Source: Silurus meridionalis (taxonomy: Eukaryota > Chordata > Actinopteri > Siluriformes > Siluridae). From it: DNA of 64,000 nucleotides. Both the position numbers and the translations under genes were made by a program. Location: positions 31,857,132 to 31,921,131 of the forward strand of contig NC_060885.1 in assembly GCF_014805685.1 (NCBI RefSeq), written 5' to 3'. Position 1 is the first letter of the stretch, and each line of letters opens with the position of its first letter. Below are positions 44,595-56,874 of the stretch, piece by piece. A model generated the notes under the pieces. The model was not told where the DNA came from. It did no database searches and was given only the letters and a program-made list of their open reading frames with translations.

Positions 44595-44905
44595 CACATG
44601 AATTCCTCTGTGTGATAGACCTTAGAGGCGAGCTTGAACAATATTACAAAGGTAACTTAATTACAATTACGCACTTGTCATGAAATGCATGAAAAATAAT
44701 CAGTCATTTAAATGAGCCCCTGTGGTGAGCTCTAGAGTTACCGTACTATGGCTTACACACAGCTCTATGATTTGGAGAAATAAAGGGGCCAATGTCTTTA
44801 TGCAGCAGCACAAATAAAAATCAACCTTTAGTGTAGAGAAAAGTGCAGACAACAGCACAGACCCCAGAGACAAAAACAATCCCAGTGCATGTGTGTGATA
44901 TTGAC
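44595..44905. promoter_or_regulatory. Candidate conserved non-coding element
   Basis: Repeat-free block with AACTTAATTACAATTACGCA, GTCATGAAATGCATGAAAAA, AGTCATTTAAATGAGCCCCT and TTTATGCAGCAGCACAAATA. Dense TAATTA and ATGCAT words suggest homeodomain or POU sites. Unproven. Confidence 0.33.
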
Positions 44906-44978
44906 AGGCAATAAAAGCAAGTCGCTATCGGTTTCCTTTATCACCGTGCACAGTGTCAGTGATTTTATTTATTTTTTT

Positions 44979-45322
<344 letters not shown>

Positions 45323-45324
45323 AG

Positions 45325-46560
45325 GACCAGGAATTTAACAAGAGCACCAACAGGACTTCCCAGATCCTCTCGCACATATATTATTACCATTGAATCTTAA
45401 CATACGGCGCACTGGTGTGAACTAAATACTCACATTAATTCACACAGTCTACGTCTTCCACCGAGGCAAGAGGCGGAACAGTTACAAGTTTTGTCTTGTT
45501 TCGTTTACAGTGCGGTGAAATTCCCCCGGCAGCAGAACGAGAGAGAAATCAGCATATTCACATTGTTTGGATTCTTTAGTACAGTGATCCACTTGGAAAA
45601 TAAATAGATGCCTGAACAGGACCCTATACCGTATATACATAAATGACAAAAATGCAAATAAAAAAAAATAGCTGAAGCAAAAAAAAAAAACAAGAAGAAA
45701 ATCACAAAGGCAGCATATAAATCACTTATAGTTTCGCAAAACCCATAAATCATTGTCAGCGAACGCCAAAATATCCAGCTTGTACCTAACCCAACATGTC
45801 CCATTTCTCTCCCATCAGCCCCGGCCGGCTGTGTGATGGGGTTACACTGGCAGTGTGTTCATTTTTAGAACATCCTGTCAAGATTTGTGCTATTTACTTA
45901 TGTAAATATCCCCTGGACAAGTGTGTTCACGGTGAACGAGAGGAGCACGCATGGCCCTGATGTGTCTGTTTTGAATGCGGCGGGATGAAGTCTATAGTAA
46001 TGTGCACAGAAAGTGATTTGAATATACAGCATGCAAATGCAGAAGTGGCTTGAAGGTGACTTTTCTTGCACTTGTGTGTGTGTGTATGTGTGTAGAGCCT
46101 GAAAGTGTAGCCGACCTGTTTATTTCCGATCCACGCCTCTGACGACGAGACAGAAGTTTACTCGTGCGAGCACTCAGACAGCTCCCTGTAAGCTTTTTAC
46201 TAGCAGGTTGTTTAAACATAGATCGAATGCCAAACAGCATAAATGGTTAACAGATAAAGTATGCGCCCCCCTACATAGAGCACTGTTTACACAAGCACAA
46301 ACTTAATCCGGAGCCGTTCGTTCTATTGAGAATGTCGAGAGGCTCCTGTTCTCGAAAGCCCCGCCGAACAAGCCAGACCCAGCGCTGAATCGGGCCTAAT
46401 ATTTTCTATAAACAGAGCGGCAGAGGGCAGGGGGTGGCTCAGGGGGCGAACCTGGTGCTGAATGAATTGCCTGTAAATGTGTTTAGACTGAAAGGGACTC
46501 TTTGGAGGTCGAGCAAGCCCCGGGTTTAATACAAAAAGCACACTTCACGCTCCAGTGTGC
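45325..46560. other. Unassigned sequence, possible conserved pieces
   Basis: 45810-45960 (TATTTACTTATGTAAATATC, ACACTGGCAGTGTGTTC) and 46290-46530 (GGCCTAATATTTTCTATAAA, GAATTGCCTGTAAATGTGTT) are repeat-free and could be conserved non-coding DNA. A short TG run lies at 46073-46095. No gene. Confidence 0.4.
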
Positions 46561-47165
46561 ATACAACGCAGCACGGTGATAGACAAAGTTAACAACAAAG
46601 GCATGTGATTTCCCACATAGTGGTGGATGGGATGTGGATTTTCATCGCCACACAGGAAGATGCTAATTCAAACAGCGCCAGCTAACGCAGACTAAAGAGG
46701 GAACCAAAGCAACGGATCGTATGACATCTAATACTGTTTTTTTTTTAAATTTATTTATAAATGCACAGTTGTTTGTTTTAAGATGTTTATTAAACCAGGT
46801 CTATAGTATATACCATATGTTAAGCAGTGACCAGTTATATATATATAAAATACAGATGGTCCTTGAGTACTGATGGTTCGACTTTTTTTTTAAACTCACA
46901 ATGAGAAATGCGATACGACAAAATGTTACAAATATTTAATATTTAAAATTTCAGCCAATGTAGCAGCGTAAGCTCCGCCCTCCACCCATGAACTGCGCTC
47001 ATCCACGTGCCCTCTGCCATGTACATATATACTGTATGGCTTGTACAGTATGGTACTGTAAATTGCTCTGTAAATTATGTACCATAATTTGTGAAATTAA
47101 TAACATTATGGAATCCGACCCGAAACTGATCACCATTCTGCAAGATTTATGAGGGTCTTCAGAAC
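46561..47165. other. AT-rich spacer with worn transposon words
   Basis: 46850-46925 (AGATGGTCCTTGAGTACTGA, then GAAATGCGATACGACA) resembles an eroded DNA-transposon terminus. No gene recognised. Confidence 0.4.
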
Positions 47166-47167
47166 GT

Positions 47168-47262
47168 ATCTCAAAATAAAATGAGATAAGATGAGATAAC
47201 TTTGTTAATGCTAAAGGAAATTCTTTTGGCGGAGACTGCTTCAGATTACAAGAACAAATAAA
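47168..47262. mobile_element. Retroposon end module (ACTTTGTTAATG type)
   Basis: GAGATAAGATGAGATAACTT, TGTTAATGCTAAAGGAAATT and GACTGCTTCAGATTACAAGA. This resembles the ACTTTATTAATCCC-GGGAAATT module embedded in the array at 45108, and common GATAA-ACTTTATTGATCCC retroposon ends in fish. Confidence 0.5.
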
Positions 47263-47264
47263 TT

Positions 47265-48203
47265 GAAACATTCTACATATTCAAAAAGGTATTCAAAAAT
47301 ACAAAAATCTGTAGTGCAAAGAGCACAGGATACTCAAGTACCCCTTCATTCCTGCTGCATTTTAAAACCTGGTTTTAATTCAGGATTAACAAACCATTTC
47401 AAGACGACAGGTCGTAAAACAGATCCGAATTTTTTTGCCCTAAGGTTTAAAACAGTGTGTTAATTTTTAAAGCTTCAATCAGTCATTTAGTCAGTGTGTG
47501 AATGAGCCAATCCAGTCGAGGGTCAAAGTAAAAGAGTCTACACTCAGAGGGATTTTCAAGGGTTCTCCGTACAACTGGAATCTTCTCTTTACTGAAGCGG
47601 TTGTACTCGGAAGCCTCTCTGAAAGAGCTGTTAAGGTTAAACACAACTCTTGAAACCTTTAGGATTAAAGATGAAGACTTTCTTTTCAATAGCAAGTCAT
47701 AGGAACATGAGCTGGCAGGAAGCCACTCGTATTTACAAGTAGAATTTTTTTTAAAACAATGGACATCTCAAGTGTTGTCTTGTGAAACATATCCACGGTG
47801 TGGCCCAACATGAAGCAGAGTTCCCAGTATCACTCCAAGTACTTTTCTATAACAACAGAGCCAAAAAGTGCTTTATTCCCCTTTATGACTTGAACATTTT
47901 TGTCTAAGAAATGTTGGAAAGAATGGCGTTATACTTTTTTTAAATCAATTTTTAGTTACTTTTTTTTCAGCAAGCCAGGTCAGTTGTGTTTTACAGCCGT
48001 TCCCTCTTTAGATTATGATTTTTTTTTTTTTTTCTCATGAGGTTAATAAGAGAAATATTTACAGTTTGTCATGTTACCAAGAGACCACAAAGCTCTCTGT
48101 CCTTAAAAACGTTTCTGTATTGTTTAATGTAAAAGAATGAACAGGATTATTTTATTTTTACAAATATATTTTTTTAAATATGTCTCTTAATTTCCCTAAT
48201 TTT

Positions 48204-48205
<2 letters not shown>
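47265..48205. other. AT-rich unassigned sequence
   Basis: Homopolymer T runs near 47745, 47935-47970 and 48019-48033. No gene. Confidence 0.55.

Positions 48206-48206
<1 letters not shown>

Positions 48207-48275
<69 letters not shown>
48207..48275. repeat. (AT)n microsatellite, about 34 units
   Basis: Pure self-complementary AT tract followed by T12. Likely to form cruciform or hairpin DNA and to be length-unstable. Confidence 0.96.
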
Positions 48276-48280
<5 letters not shown>

Positions 48281-48454
48281 TTTTTTTTTTTACTAAACAA
48301 ATTTGATGTTAATTTTTGCACATAAATAAATACAAACTTTAAATTTAGTTAAAGCATACTAATGTATTTTGTTCATAATTATGCTTTAAAGGGAACTGAA
48401 ATAAGAACAGAATAAAAATATCTCCAGGATCTTAAAAAGGTGTCAGATTACTAG

Positions 48455-49241
48455 GGGTTAAATCACATTCAGGGCTCAGACACACTCTCCCAGTTTAAGT
48501 GCAGATTAAAAACGTATCTTTTTAGCAAAGCCTACACATAACAAACATCACATCATAACCTTGTGCTCCAGAACATCTGATCACATGCACATTATCAGCT
48601 ACGCTAATTCCTCTCCACTGCTTCTCTTTCTCTACCCATCCCGAGGCATCCTGAGGTTGCTCCAGCCCCAGTCACGTCCCACCTTATGAAGATTGTGGAC
48701 CTTTAAAGAAGTAGATGCCGACCTCGCAAACATCACGAATCATCTAGAGACATACCAGTGCCAATTGGATTCCACTTCATGTGGAGTTTGGACACTGGAC
48801 CTCTTTGAGTGTTTAAAGGCTCTGTAGTGGAGAAGCTGATGTTGGATCTGTGATGATCGCAAATGTTGAGCTATTTTATGAGTTGCTCAGTAGCTCCTAG
48901 TTTTATAACCACAATGACTGTATAAGACTGTAGAAAGTACATTACTCATAATCTTACACTCCAGTGTTCATGTTAGTTCTCACTCTCCAGTGTTCTGTAT
49001 TGTTTAAAGACTATAATCACACTCTTGATGTCACCTAAATGAGGATGGGTTCCCCTTTTGAGTCCAGTTCCTCTCAAAGTTTCTTCCTCATAACATCTAA
49101 GGGGGTTTTTCCTTGCCGCAGTCGCCACGGCTGCTCATCAGGGATAAATACACATCGTTCACCTTCACTGTTAAATTCTGTAAAGCTGCCTTAAAACAAT
49201 GTCTGTTGTGAAAAGCGCAATAGAAATAAACTTGACTTGAC
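48455..49241 (+). mobile_element. Non-LTR retrotransposon 3' end with ORF C-terminus
   Basis: An open reading at about 48467-48541 ends with SQFKCRLKTYLFSKAYT and a TAA stop. A segment of this form (FKSRLKTHLF-like) closes the reverse-transcriptase ORF of several fish LINEs. About 700 bp of 3' UTR follow, ending in AAAGCTGCCTTAAAACAATG and GTGAAAAGCGCAATAGAAAT. The copies at 23960 and 6285 share this UTR and tail. 5'-truncated, as usual for LINE insertions, and not active. Confidence 0.78.
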
Positions 49242-49244
49242 ATG

Positions 49245-51190
49245 AAATAATAAATAATAAAAAAAAGGACTATTTATAGTCTTCTTTAATGATTATTTTA
49301 CTTCACTAATAGATATGTACTGATGATAGATAGCATCACAATCCATTAGACCATACAGGATTAATCCACAGTTTGCACAATGTAATATAAGGTATCTTCA
49401 ATATCATGATTGACATTCTAGACAGTTTTGCCCTCTGGGGCTCGGAGACCTCGCTCTGTTTTGAGATGTTTAGCAGCACACGATTTATTGTAAGCCCTGT
49501 GACTGGATGAGTACTTCCACCTGCCAATCACGGCTCAAACGAATTGTACAAACGCTTAACCATCAGGTTCTGCTCACTAGCAACAAATGTCTTATTGAAG
49601 CAGCTTTTGAAGCAAACTATATTAATTATGAGGCATCTTAATACCCTTTGCTGCTCTGTGTTCCTCTTCAGACAATAAAACTATTATTTCATCTTGTTGG
49701 GTCAGGTAAATATCCGTAATATAAAATGTGCATTATGAACATTGCGCCGAATACAAAAAGAATCATGTGAACATTTTTATGGCTTTTTAGGAACAATTAA
49801 ATGAAATGAGTGAATTTAAGACTTTTAAATGCCTAAAATTTTGATTTTTTTTAGACTTTGCAAAAATCCTGGTTATATCACGTGACTGGAACAAAGAGTT
49901 CCTCATACTTTTCTATCTATTTCAAGCTACATGATATGTTGCTGTTATCTCTTATGTAAGAGCTTAGCCACCACAAATCTCTGAAGAAATTCCCAAGAAA
50001 AGCGTTCTGTTTGACACTGGAGACTTTTTCCATAAATACAATACATAGATAATTGATTCCCCAGAGAAACACCACCATACGAACACTTATTTTGAATTCA
50101 GGTTCATCATGCAGGTCTCTGTAAAAGAACTATGGTATTAATATATTAATGAGCATTTAATGTGATGATTTGAAGTACAGATGCATTGAGTTGCTGTCAA
50201 TTCCTTCTGAGGTTTCAGAACTAAGAATTGGACAGCGCTATGGTGATGCATGATATTATATTCTATATATGTATTCCTCGTGGTATGTTGCCAAGGCTAT
50301 TTTGTCACATTTGGCTAGCTTTGCAGACAGGTTGTTTGGTGTGTGGGAGAGCTAGCATCATCATTTGCCTCGAATTAAATGCAAAATAAGCAGTTGAGCA
50401 GTGGAGCGAAATGGAAAGGCTGAGATGTGGAGGGCATGTAGTGCAGCATTGTGCATCGGAAAACAACAGACAGAGTAGGGAACAGTGGGGGGAGCGACTG
50501 CTGAGCAGAGTTCACCGAGTCTGGCTCCGCTCTCGGACAACAGAAGGAGGCTGTCGCATCCTGTTAGCACTGAGCGTTTTTCTTTTCACAGGGGAGACGG
50601 AGAGATTGCGCCCCGAAGCCATCATTCTGCCATCGCGATCCTGCTGTTAGCATCAAAACTCATGCGGCGAGCACGGCCTCGCAGACGACGCAATTAAATT
50701 TATAGAAATTCACACGCTCGTATGGAACGGTTAGGGAGCGGAACAGGAGACAGCTCACTGCTTTTGGCTAGCAAGTGAAACGCCAAGTAAAGAACTCTAG
50801 ATTCATCTGACAAGGACAATTCGTTAGCATGATTCTCACTGTTTTTTCCTTTTGAGCCCTCTAACATGTGCACCGTCACATCTAAAGTATTGACTGAAGT
50901 CTCCCCCTACTTTTCACTTCATTCTCAAGTTAACCCTTGACCTAATGCTTCAAGGGTATTTGGGAAAAAAAGACTATTACCATAAATGTGGTCCAAATCA
51001 TTATTATTTGGCAGAATCCTAACCTCAAAATGCCGATAAATTATGCTACTGCTTTCTGTAAATACTAAAATTACGCATACTTTACCCTATAATATAAACC
51101 ACAATCATTCTATATTTAAACCCAGCCAGTGAAGGGGGCTTTAAATATGCTGGGCCACTTCTCCAATCCTGTGTTTTTTAAACCAATGTA
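49245..51190. other. Unassigned sequence, no gene seen
   Basis: Mostly AT-rich and transposon-poor. 50400-50700 is GC-richer, with two overlapping plus frames (50411, 50485) lacking domains. No exon can be supported. Confidence 0.45.
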
Positions 51191-51194
51191 GATA

Positions 51195-51200
51195 CCAGAA

Positions 51201-51273
<73 letters not shown>

Positions 51274-51426
51274 GTCTATCTGTCTATCTGTCTGTCTGTC
51301 TGTCTGTCTGTCTGTTTACAGTATCTTTCAATAGTCCATCTGTCTGTCTGTCTGTTTACAGTATCTTTCAATAGTCCATCTGTCTGTCTGTCTGTCTGTC
51401 TGTTTACAGTATCTTACAATACTCTC

Positions 51427-51484
<58 letters not shown>

Positions 51485-51570
51485 GATCTATCTATCTATC
51501 TGTCTGTCTGTCTGTCTGTCTGTCTGTATGTATGTCTGTCTGTCTGTCTGTTTACAGTATCTTACAATAC

Positions 51571-51665
<95 letters not shown>

Positions 51666-51710
51666 GTCTATCTGTCTGTCTGTCTGTCTGTTTACAGTAT
51701 CTTTCAATAC

Positions 51711-51795
<85 letters not shown>

Positions 51796-51814
51796 TTACA
51801 GTATCTTACAATAC

Positions 51815-51895
<81 letters not shown>

Positions 51896-51985
51896 TTGAT
51901 TGTCTGCCTCTCTGTCTACAGTATCTTACAATACTTTATCTATCTATTTATTTGTCTGTCTGTCCCTCCATCCATCCGTCTATAT
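51195..51985. repeat. Higher-order TATC/TGTC array with conserved spacer
   Basis: Blocks of (TATC)n then (TGTC)n are separated by a 20-24 bp spacer of the form GTTTACAGTATCTTACAATA. The spacer occurs seven times, starting near 51314, 51354, 51402, 51550, 51690, 51794 and 51914 (the last as GTCTACAGTATC). Variation among spacers is limited to TTCAATA or TACAATA and C/G changes. So the unit of amplification includes the spacer, not just the tetramers. The 123- and 178-codon YLSIYLS frames are artefacts. Confidence 0.95.
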
Positions 51986-52071
51986 ATTTATTTATCTATA
52001 TGTCCTACTTCCGCATGCCATTTCATCAAGGTTTTCCCGGTTATAGTGGTCACTGGCTCACACATTAGAGA

Positions 52072-52195
52072 TTAGGGTGCCAACCTTATAGGCACTAAAC
52101 CCAGACACTCTTTATACAAATTTAAAACTGCTCTATCCCAGTAAATCTTTGTCCATTGTTAAAAGCGCTCTACAAATAAAATGTAAATACATTAA
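52072..52195 (+). mobile_element. Retrotransposon tail fragment
   Basis: ATCTTTGTCCATTGTTAAAA followed by GCGCTCTACAAATAAAATG matches the last part of the LINE tails at 24658 and 49241. Confidence 0.6.
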
Positions 52196-52199
52196 ATTA

Positions 52200-52835
52200 A
52201 AACGTTCAGGTTTCCACTAAACTATTTCACATTATTACTCTAGCCATATTTACTTAGCCTGACTAGCAGCTGTTTTATATAAATATAGATATATATATCG
52301 TGGAAGAATAAAATTTCAACAAATTCCTCTTTCCTTCCCTCCATTCTCTTTCTAAAGCGTGCCAAGCCAAGCAGATTCGAGATATACTCCCCCAAAGCAG
52401 TGCAGAGTTCTCTTTTCCCACAAGGCCGATCATAATGGGGCCCCTCGTGGATTTCCAGTCTACAGGACAATCCGGTTCCATGTAGTCAATATAATCTGTA
52501 GTGTTAAATCCTCAGATGGCAAAGAAGTACATTTCCAACGGGGCTTTTGTCTAGAAACACAGTTGCAGCTATGTTTGCCACTTATTCATACCCCATAGCC
52601 TTTAGAGACACAGAATATCCCTCCCTGAGGAGTTACAGCACTGATCTCTTCTTCATTGTGTGCTGGAGCATGGACAGGACTTTTTCTTGCTTTAAAGTTT
52701 TTTCTAAAAGACTATAGCTTCAAAACGGTGCACGAAGCTCCATGTGCGGGGGAAAAAGGGTGAATAAATTCACCCCAGATGGTGAGAAGACAGATAGTGC
52801 TAATAGATGAGGAGACAAATGTGCAGGTGGAGAGA
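52200..52835. other. Unassigned sequence, possible conserved piece
   Basis: 52340-52600 is repeat-free (GCCAAGCCAAGCAGATTCGA, TTTCCAACGGGGCTTTTGTC) and could be conserved. No gene. Confidence 0.4.
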
Positions 52836-52838
52836 AGA

Positions 52839-52884
52839 GCTGCTGCTGCTGCTGCTGCTGTTGTTGGTTTTTTTTTTTTTTTTT
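52839..52884. repeat. (GCT)7 trinucleotide run plus T tract
   Basis: Seven GCT units then TGTTGTTGG and about 17 T. It is not within a supported coding frame. Confidence 0.92.
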
Positions 52885-52889
52885 TTGCC

Positions 52890-54128
52890 TCAAAACTTTT
52901 TTTGATTGAAAGACAATGTTGATAGACCATGCATTTCCTGCGGTGCTTTGTTTAGAACGCTGATTTCTGAAATAATCCGGTACACGTGGAATTCCATGTT
53001 CAGAAGTTGTTGCTCAAACGATTGTACCGATTCCAAGTAGATGCTAAAAAGTAGATCGGTGACCATCTGCGGGCTCATCAGAGATTTTACACGTCGTTAA
53101 AAAAGGCACTGTGCAATGAGTTAATGAAATAAGGAAGGAATAAAACACAATGGGGCGTGCTGTTATGGTACAATCAATGACGGGGTGGTGTGAAGCGGCT
53201 TTCCTGGTCTCCGCCAGAAGTCGTTTCATTTCAGGCCTGTTTTTCTGCACCACAACAAAAACCTTTTTGTTAGATATCGTCTATGCTAAATAAGTATCAA
53301 TAAATGTGATATGCTCCTGTATGACCATAATTCCCGCATACAAAAACAACAGATGTACAGAACACAGGCGGGCAATTATGTTGCCCAAAGTGTCTCCTTT
53401 GGTGCAGGTTTGAATTGTGTACAATAAATTAGACGTTGTTTCTTATGCACAACTGAGCGATTAAACGCACTGTACCCCCACCTGATCTCTTTTGCTTTAA
53501 GATACTACTCCCTAAAAAGTGCTGCTAATGGTACACGAGTTACAGCCATGAGTAAGAAAAGATGCTACCAAGAAAAAGGCACTTTTTTTAACGTTTCACT
53601 GAGATGGAACATTATGTGTCTCATGAACCCCTCCCCCCACCCACCTATTCTTCACTAGGTCATGAGGCATTACACGGTGTACCTTGAAATTCTGGCCACT
53701 CGTTCACACCGATCTCTCCTTGATATCTACAGCTCATCAAGATTGCATTTTGGCTCCGATCCAGGACAGGGAACGGCAAATGACTCCTACAAAGGTAAAA
53801 TATGTGAGCGCATTTATTACCTAGCTCTTCACTGAACATTCGGATTGGGAAGGTCCTACTTGATCACCTTGACAAATACTCTGCTCAGACAGCTAAGCTT
53901 TCAGATCATACCAGAGCGATGTATTATACGTCTATACATCTTCATCTGGAGCACAGCTGAAATTGGAGCAAGAACATATTTCTCATCACAATTCTAATCT
54001 AGAAGGGTTATTTGGGCTGGAAAGTGAATGTTTGTCTTACATTTATTAATCTTATCAGAATTCCTAGATGGAAAGCTTCCATAATTCTAAAATACTGTAC
54101 TTTATTCTCATTTCACATCCACGATTAT
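52890..54128. other. Unassigned non-coding sequence
   Basis: No transposon, long array or gene recognised. Confidence 0.5.
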
Positions 54129-54130
54129 CT

Positions 54131-54733
<603 letters not shown>

Positions 54734-54735
54734 TG

Positions 54736-56685
54736 TAAATGTGAGACTGATAGTGACACAGCACATATGGCTGCCAGTAGAACTGTCACACTCATCGTTA
54801 TTGATGGCACGTCTGCTAACCGCAAAAGCCCTGAGAGTACTGAAGTACTGAGATGTTGATCAGTGAGATACTACATTAAACAAGCCTTTGCAGTGAAGTA
54901 AAAATCTGAAAGGGCAACATTTCCACCAAATAAACGAGCAAAAAGATGTGAGTGAATTAGCCGTTGTTATGCTAACCGTGGTTGGTAATTTATATCTTTT
55001 TACTTTAACTCCTGGAAATATTCGAAGGTTTTTTGATGGCTATTTGCTACACCTCGTGCAGAACCTATGACATGCCAAACGAGTGTGTGTGAATTGGGCT
55101 TGTACGGTAATGCTAAGCGCTCTTTGGGCATTTATTTAATACCAAGCACATTTCAGACACGTGAAAAAACAGGCAATTTTAAGACTGTATATTAGACTGG
55201 AAGAATAAAAATCTAAAAAGCAATAGAAACTAAATATCATTATGTTTATGGGTCATGGAACCTGGAAGCTGTTAACTGCAATAAAATTGTAACCAACTGA
55301 TAGACATTGCATTTAGAACAGATTAAATATAAAAAGGGTGTATTATGTAATTCACACAATAGTACATACAAAATAGAACATAATAAAGTACTAAATTGAA
55401 AGCATTCTTAGAATATTTTCCCCACATTCAGGTCCATTGTGCTCGACTACATAACTGAAGGCAACTCAAATTGAAACTCGGTCACATTTGGTGTTAGGTC
55501 AGATAAACCTGCCATAATTAAAACGAATTTAAAATTTAAAACACAGTAACATGGACCTCTGTATTATTACCAAACTCTTGATTATTTCCATATAAATATA
55601 TCTGATAGTATTATATGTTTTAAATGAAATTTGACTCTAAACATTGTTCTGTCATTTAATTTCATTAGGATAAGTTTTCAAATAATGTACCACCGAGTTC
55701 AATCTTTCGATCCCATCAAAGTCAAAACTCTACAATCCATAGAGTGGATTTGGCTTCAAAACATTTAGCAAAAACGACAGAAAATCCCACTAAACCTACT
55801 ACCATAAGGCTCCTTATAAAGATAATAGAGGGCCAGATAAATGACGTATTGAAATTAATATTTCTCCAGGTAAGTAGCATTGCTATTGCACATGGTCGTC
55901 TCTCATACGTTTTTCCGCTATGTTTTCATATCAAATGCATTTCTGCGATTGTGTACAGTATGTTGCAATATTTAGTGTTCAAATAATTCATTGTCACTAA
56001 AATAATTCCCAGACACTAAACTGATACTGGCTTTCGCATTCGGAGCAAAACCAACAACAAGGCTTCCTTACAAAGTACATAATGTGGTATTAGAGCTATA
56101 AGACATACAAAAGTCACTCAATCAATCATACACTTTCACGTACGATTGATTAGGTGACGCTTGAGGAAGGGTGAGAGCTCCTACTGGCTGTTCCAGCTTT
56201 CTAGTCTGGTTCTGGTCTTGTATTAAAAACAGATCTAAAAGGAATGCCGTGTAGAAATACACAATTCTGTGTCCATGCCACAATATTTTTCAATACTCCA
56301 TATAGCAACAGGCAGAAAATAAGTGAACACAACGTATACTCAGGAAACCATGATGCTTCATATTCTCCCGTACTCACATATCTATCATATAATCAAGGGA
56401 AAATGTCCTTAGATTGCCCTGGGATACCTTTTAGTTCGATGACATTTCTTGATTTTTATTTTTTTAAGTATGAATGGCATTTTAGAGTGTTTTATTTTAT
56501 TTAAACAGTAAATCCAAAGATATGAAGGAGGCTGAAACACGGCTTTATGTATATATTTTTTTTAATTAATTTATTAATTTATTAATTTTACAATATAATT
56601 TTTTATTTGTATTTTAAAAGTGCACAATTTACATTGGACTCAATTTATGAACTGTAGAGTTTTTTTTTCCTTTTTCTTTTATTAA
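54736..56685. other. AT-rich unassigned sequence
   Basis: Nothing recognised beyond AT-rich runs (TTTAATTAATTTATTAATTT near 56558). Frames of 80-86 codons at 55744 and 56244 lack domains. Confidence 0.5.
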
Positions 56686-56689
56686 ATTG

Positions 56690-56850
56690 TAAACAGGGTA
56701 AATTTTACTGCAAGGAAATTTAAAATAAGTGACTTTTACTAGAGTAGATTTTTAGACTGGTAACATTATTTGTACTTATAAGTTTAATTTCATTAAAGTA
56801 ACAATACTTTTGCGTGAGTAGTATATTTCATTACTCTTTACACCTCTGAT
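56690..56850 (-). mobile_element. hAT-like element end (relic)
   Basis: ATTAAAGTAACAATACTTTT, GCGTGAGTAGTATATTTCAT and the final TACTCTTTACACCTCTG give, on the minus strand, a CAGAGGTGTAAAGAGTA terminus. This is a common end of fish non-autonomous hAT elements. The other end was not found. Confidence 0.55.
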
Positions 56851-56851
56851 A

Positions 56852-56872
56852 CAATATATATATATATATATA
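56852..56872. repeat. (TA)n run
   Basis: Ten TA units directly beside the hAT-like terminus. Confidence 0.85.
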
Positions 56873-56874
56873 TG

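Noticed and set aside
51528..52068. Open frames of 123 and 178 codons reading YLSIYLS and VCLSVCLS
   Set aside because: They are translations of TATC/TGTC tetramers; a 4-bp unit stays open in several frames without being coding.
52839..52884. GCT repeat as a coding poly-amino-acid tract
   Set aside because: No supported reading frame surrounds it and it runs straight into a T homopolymer.
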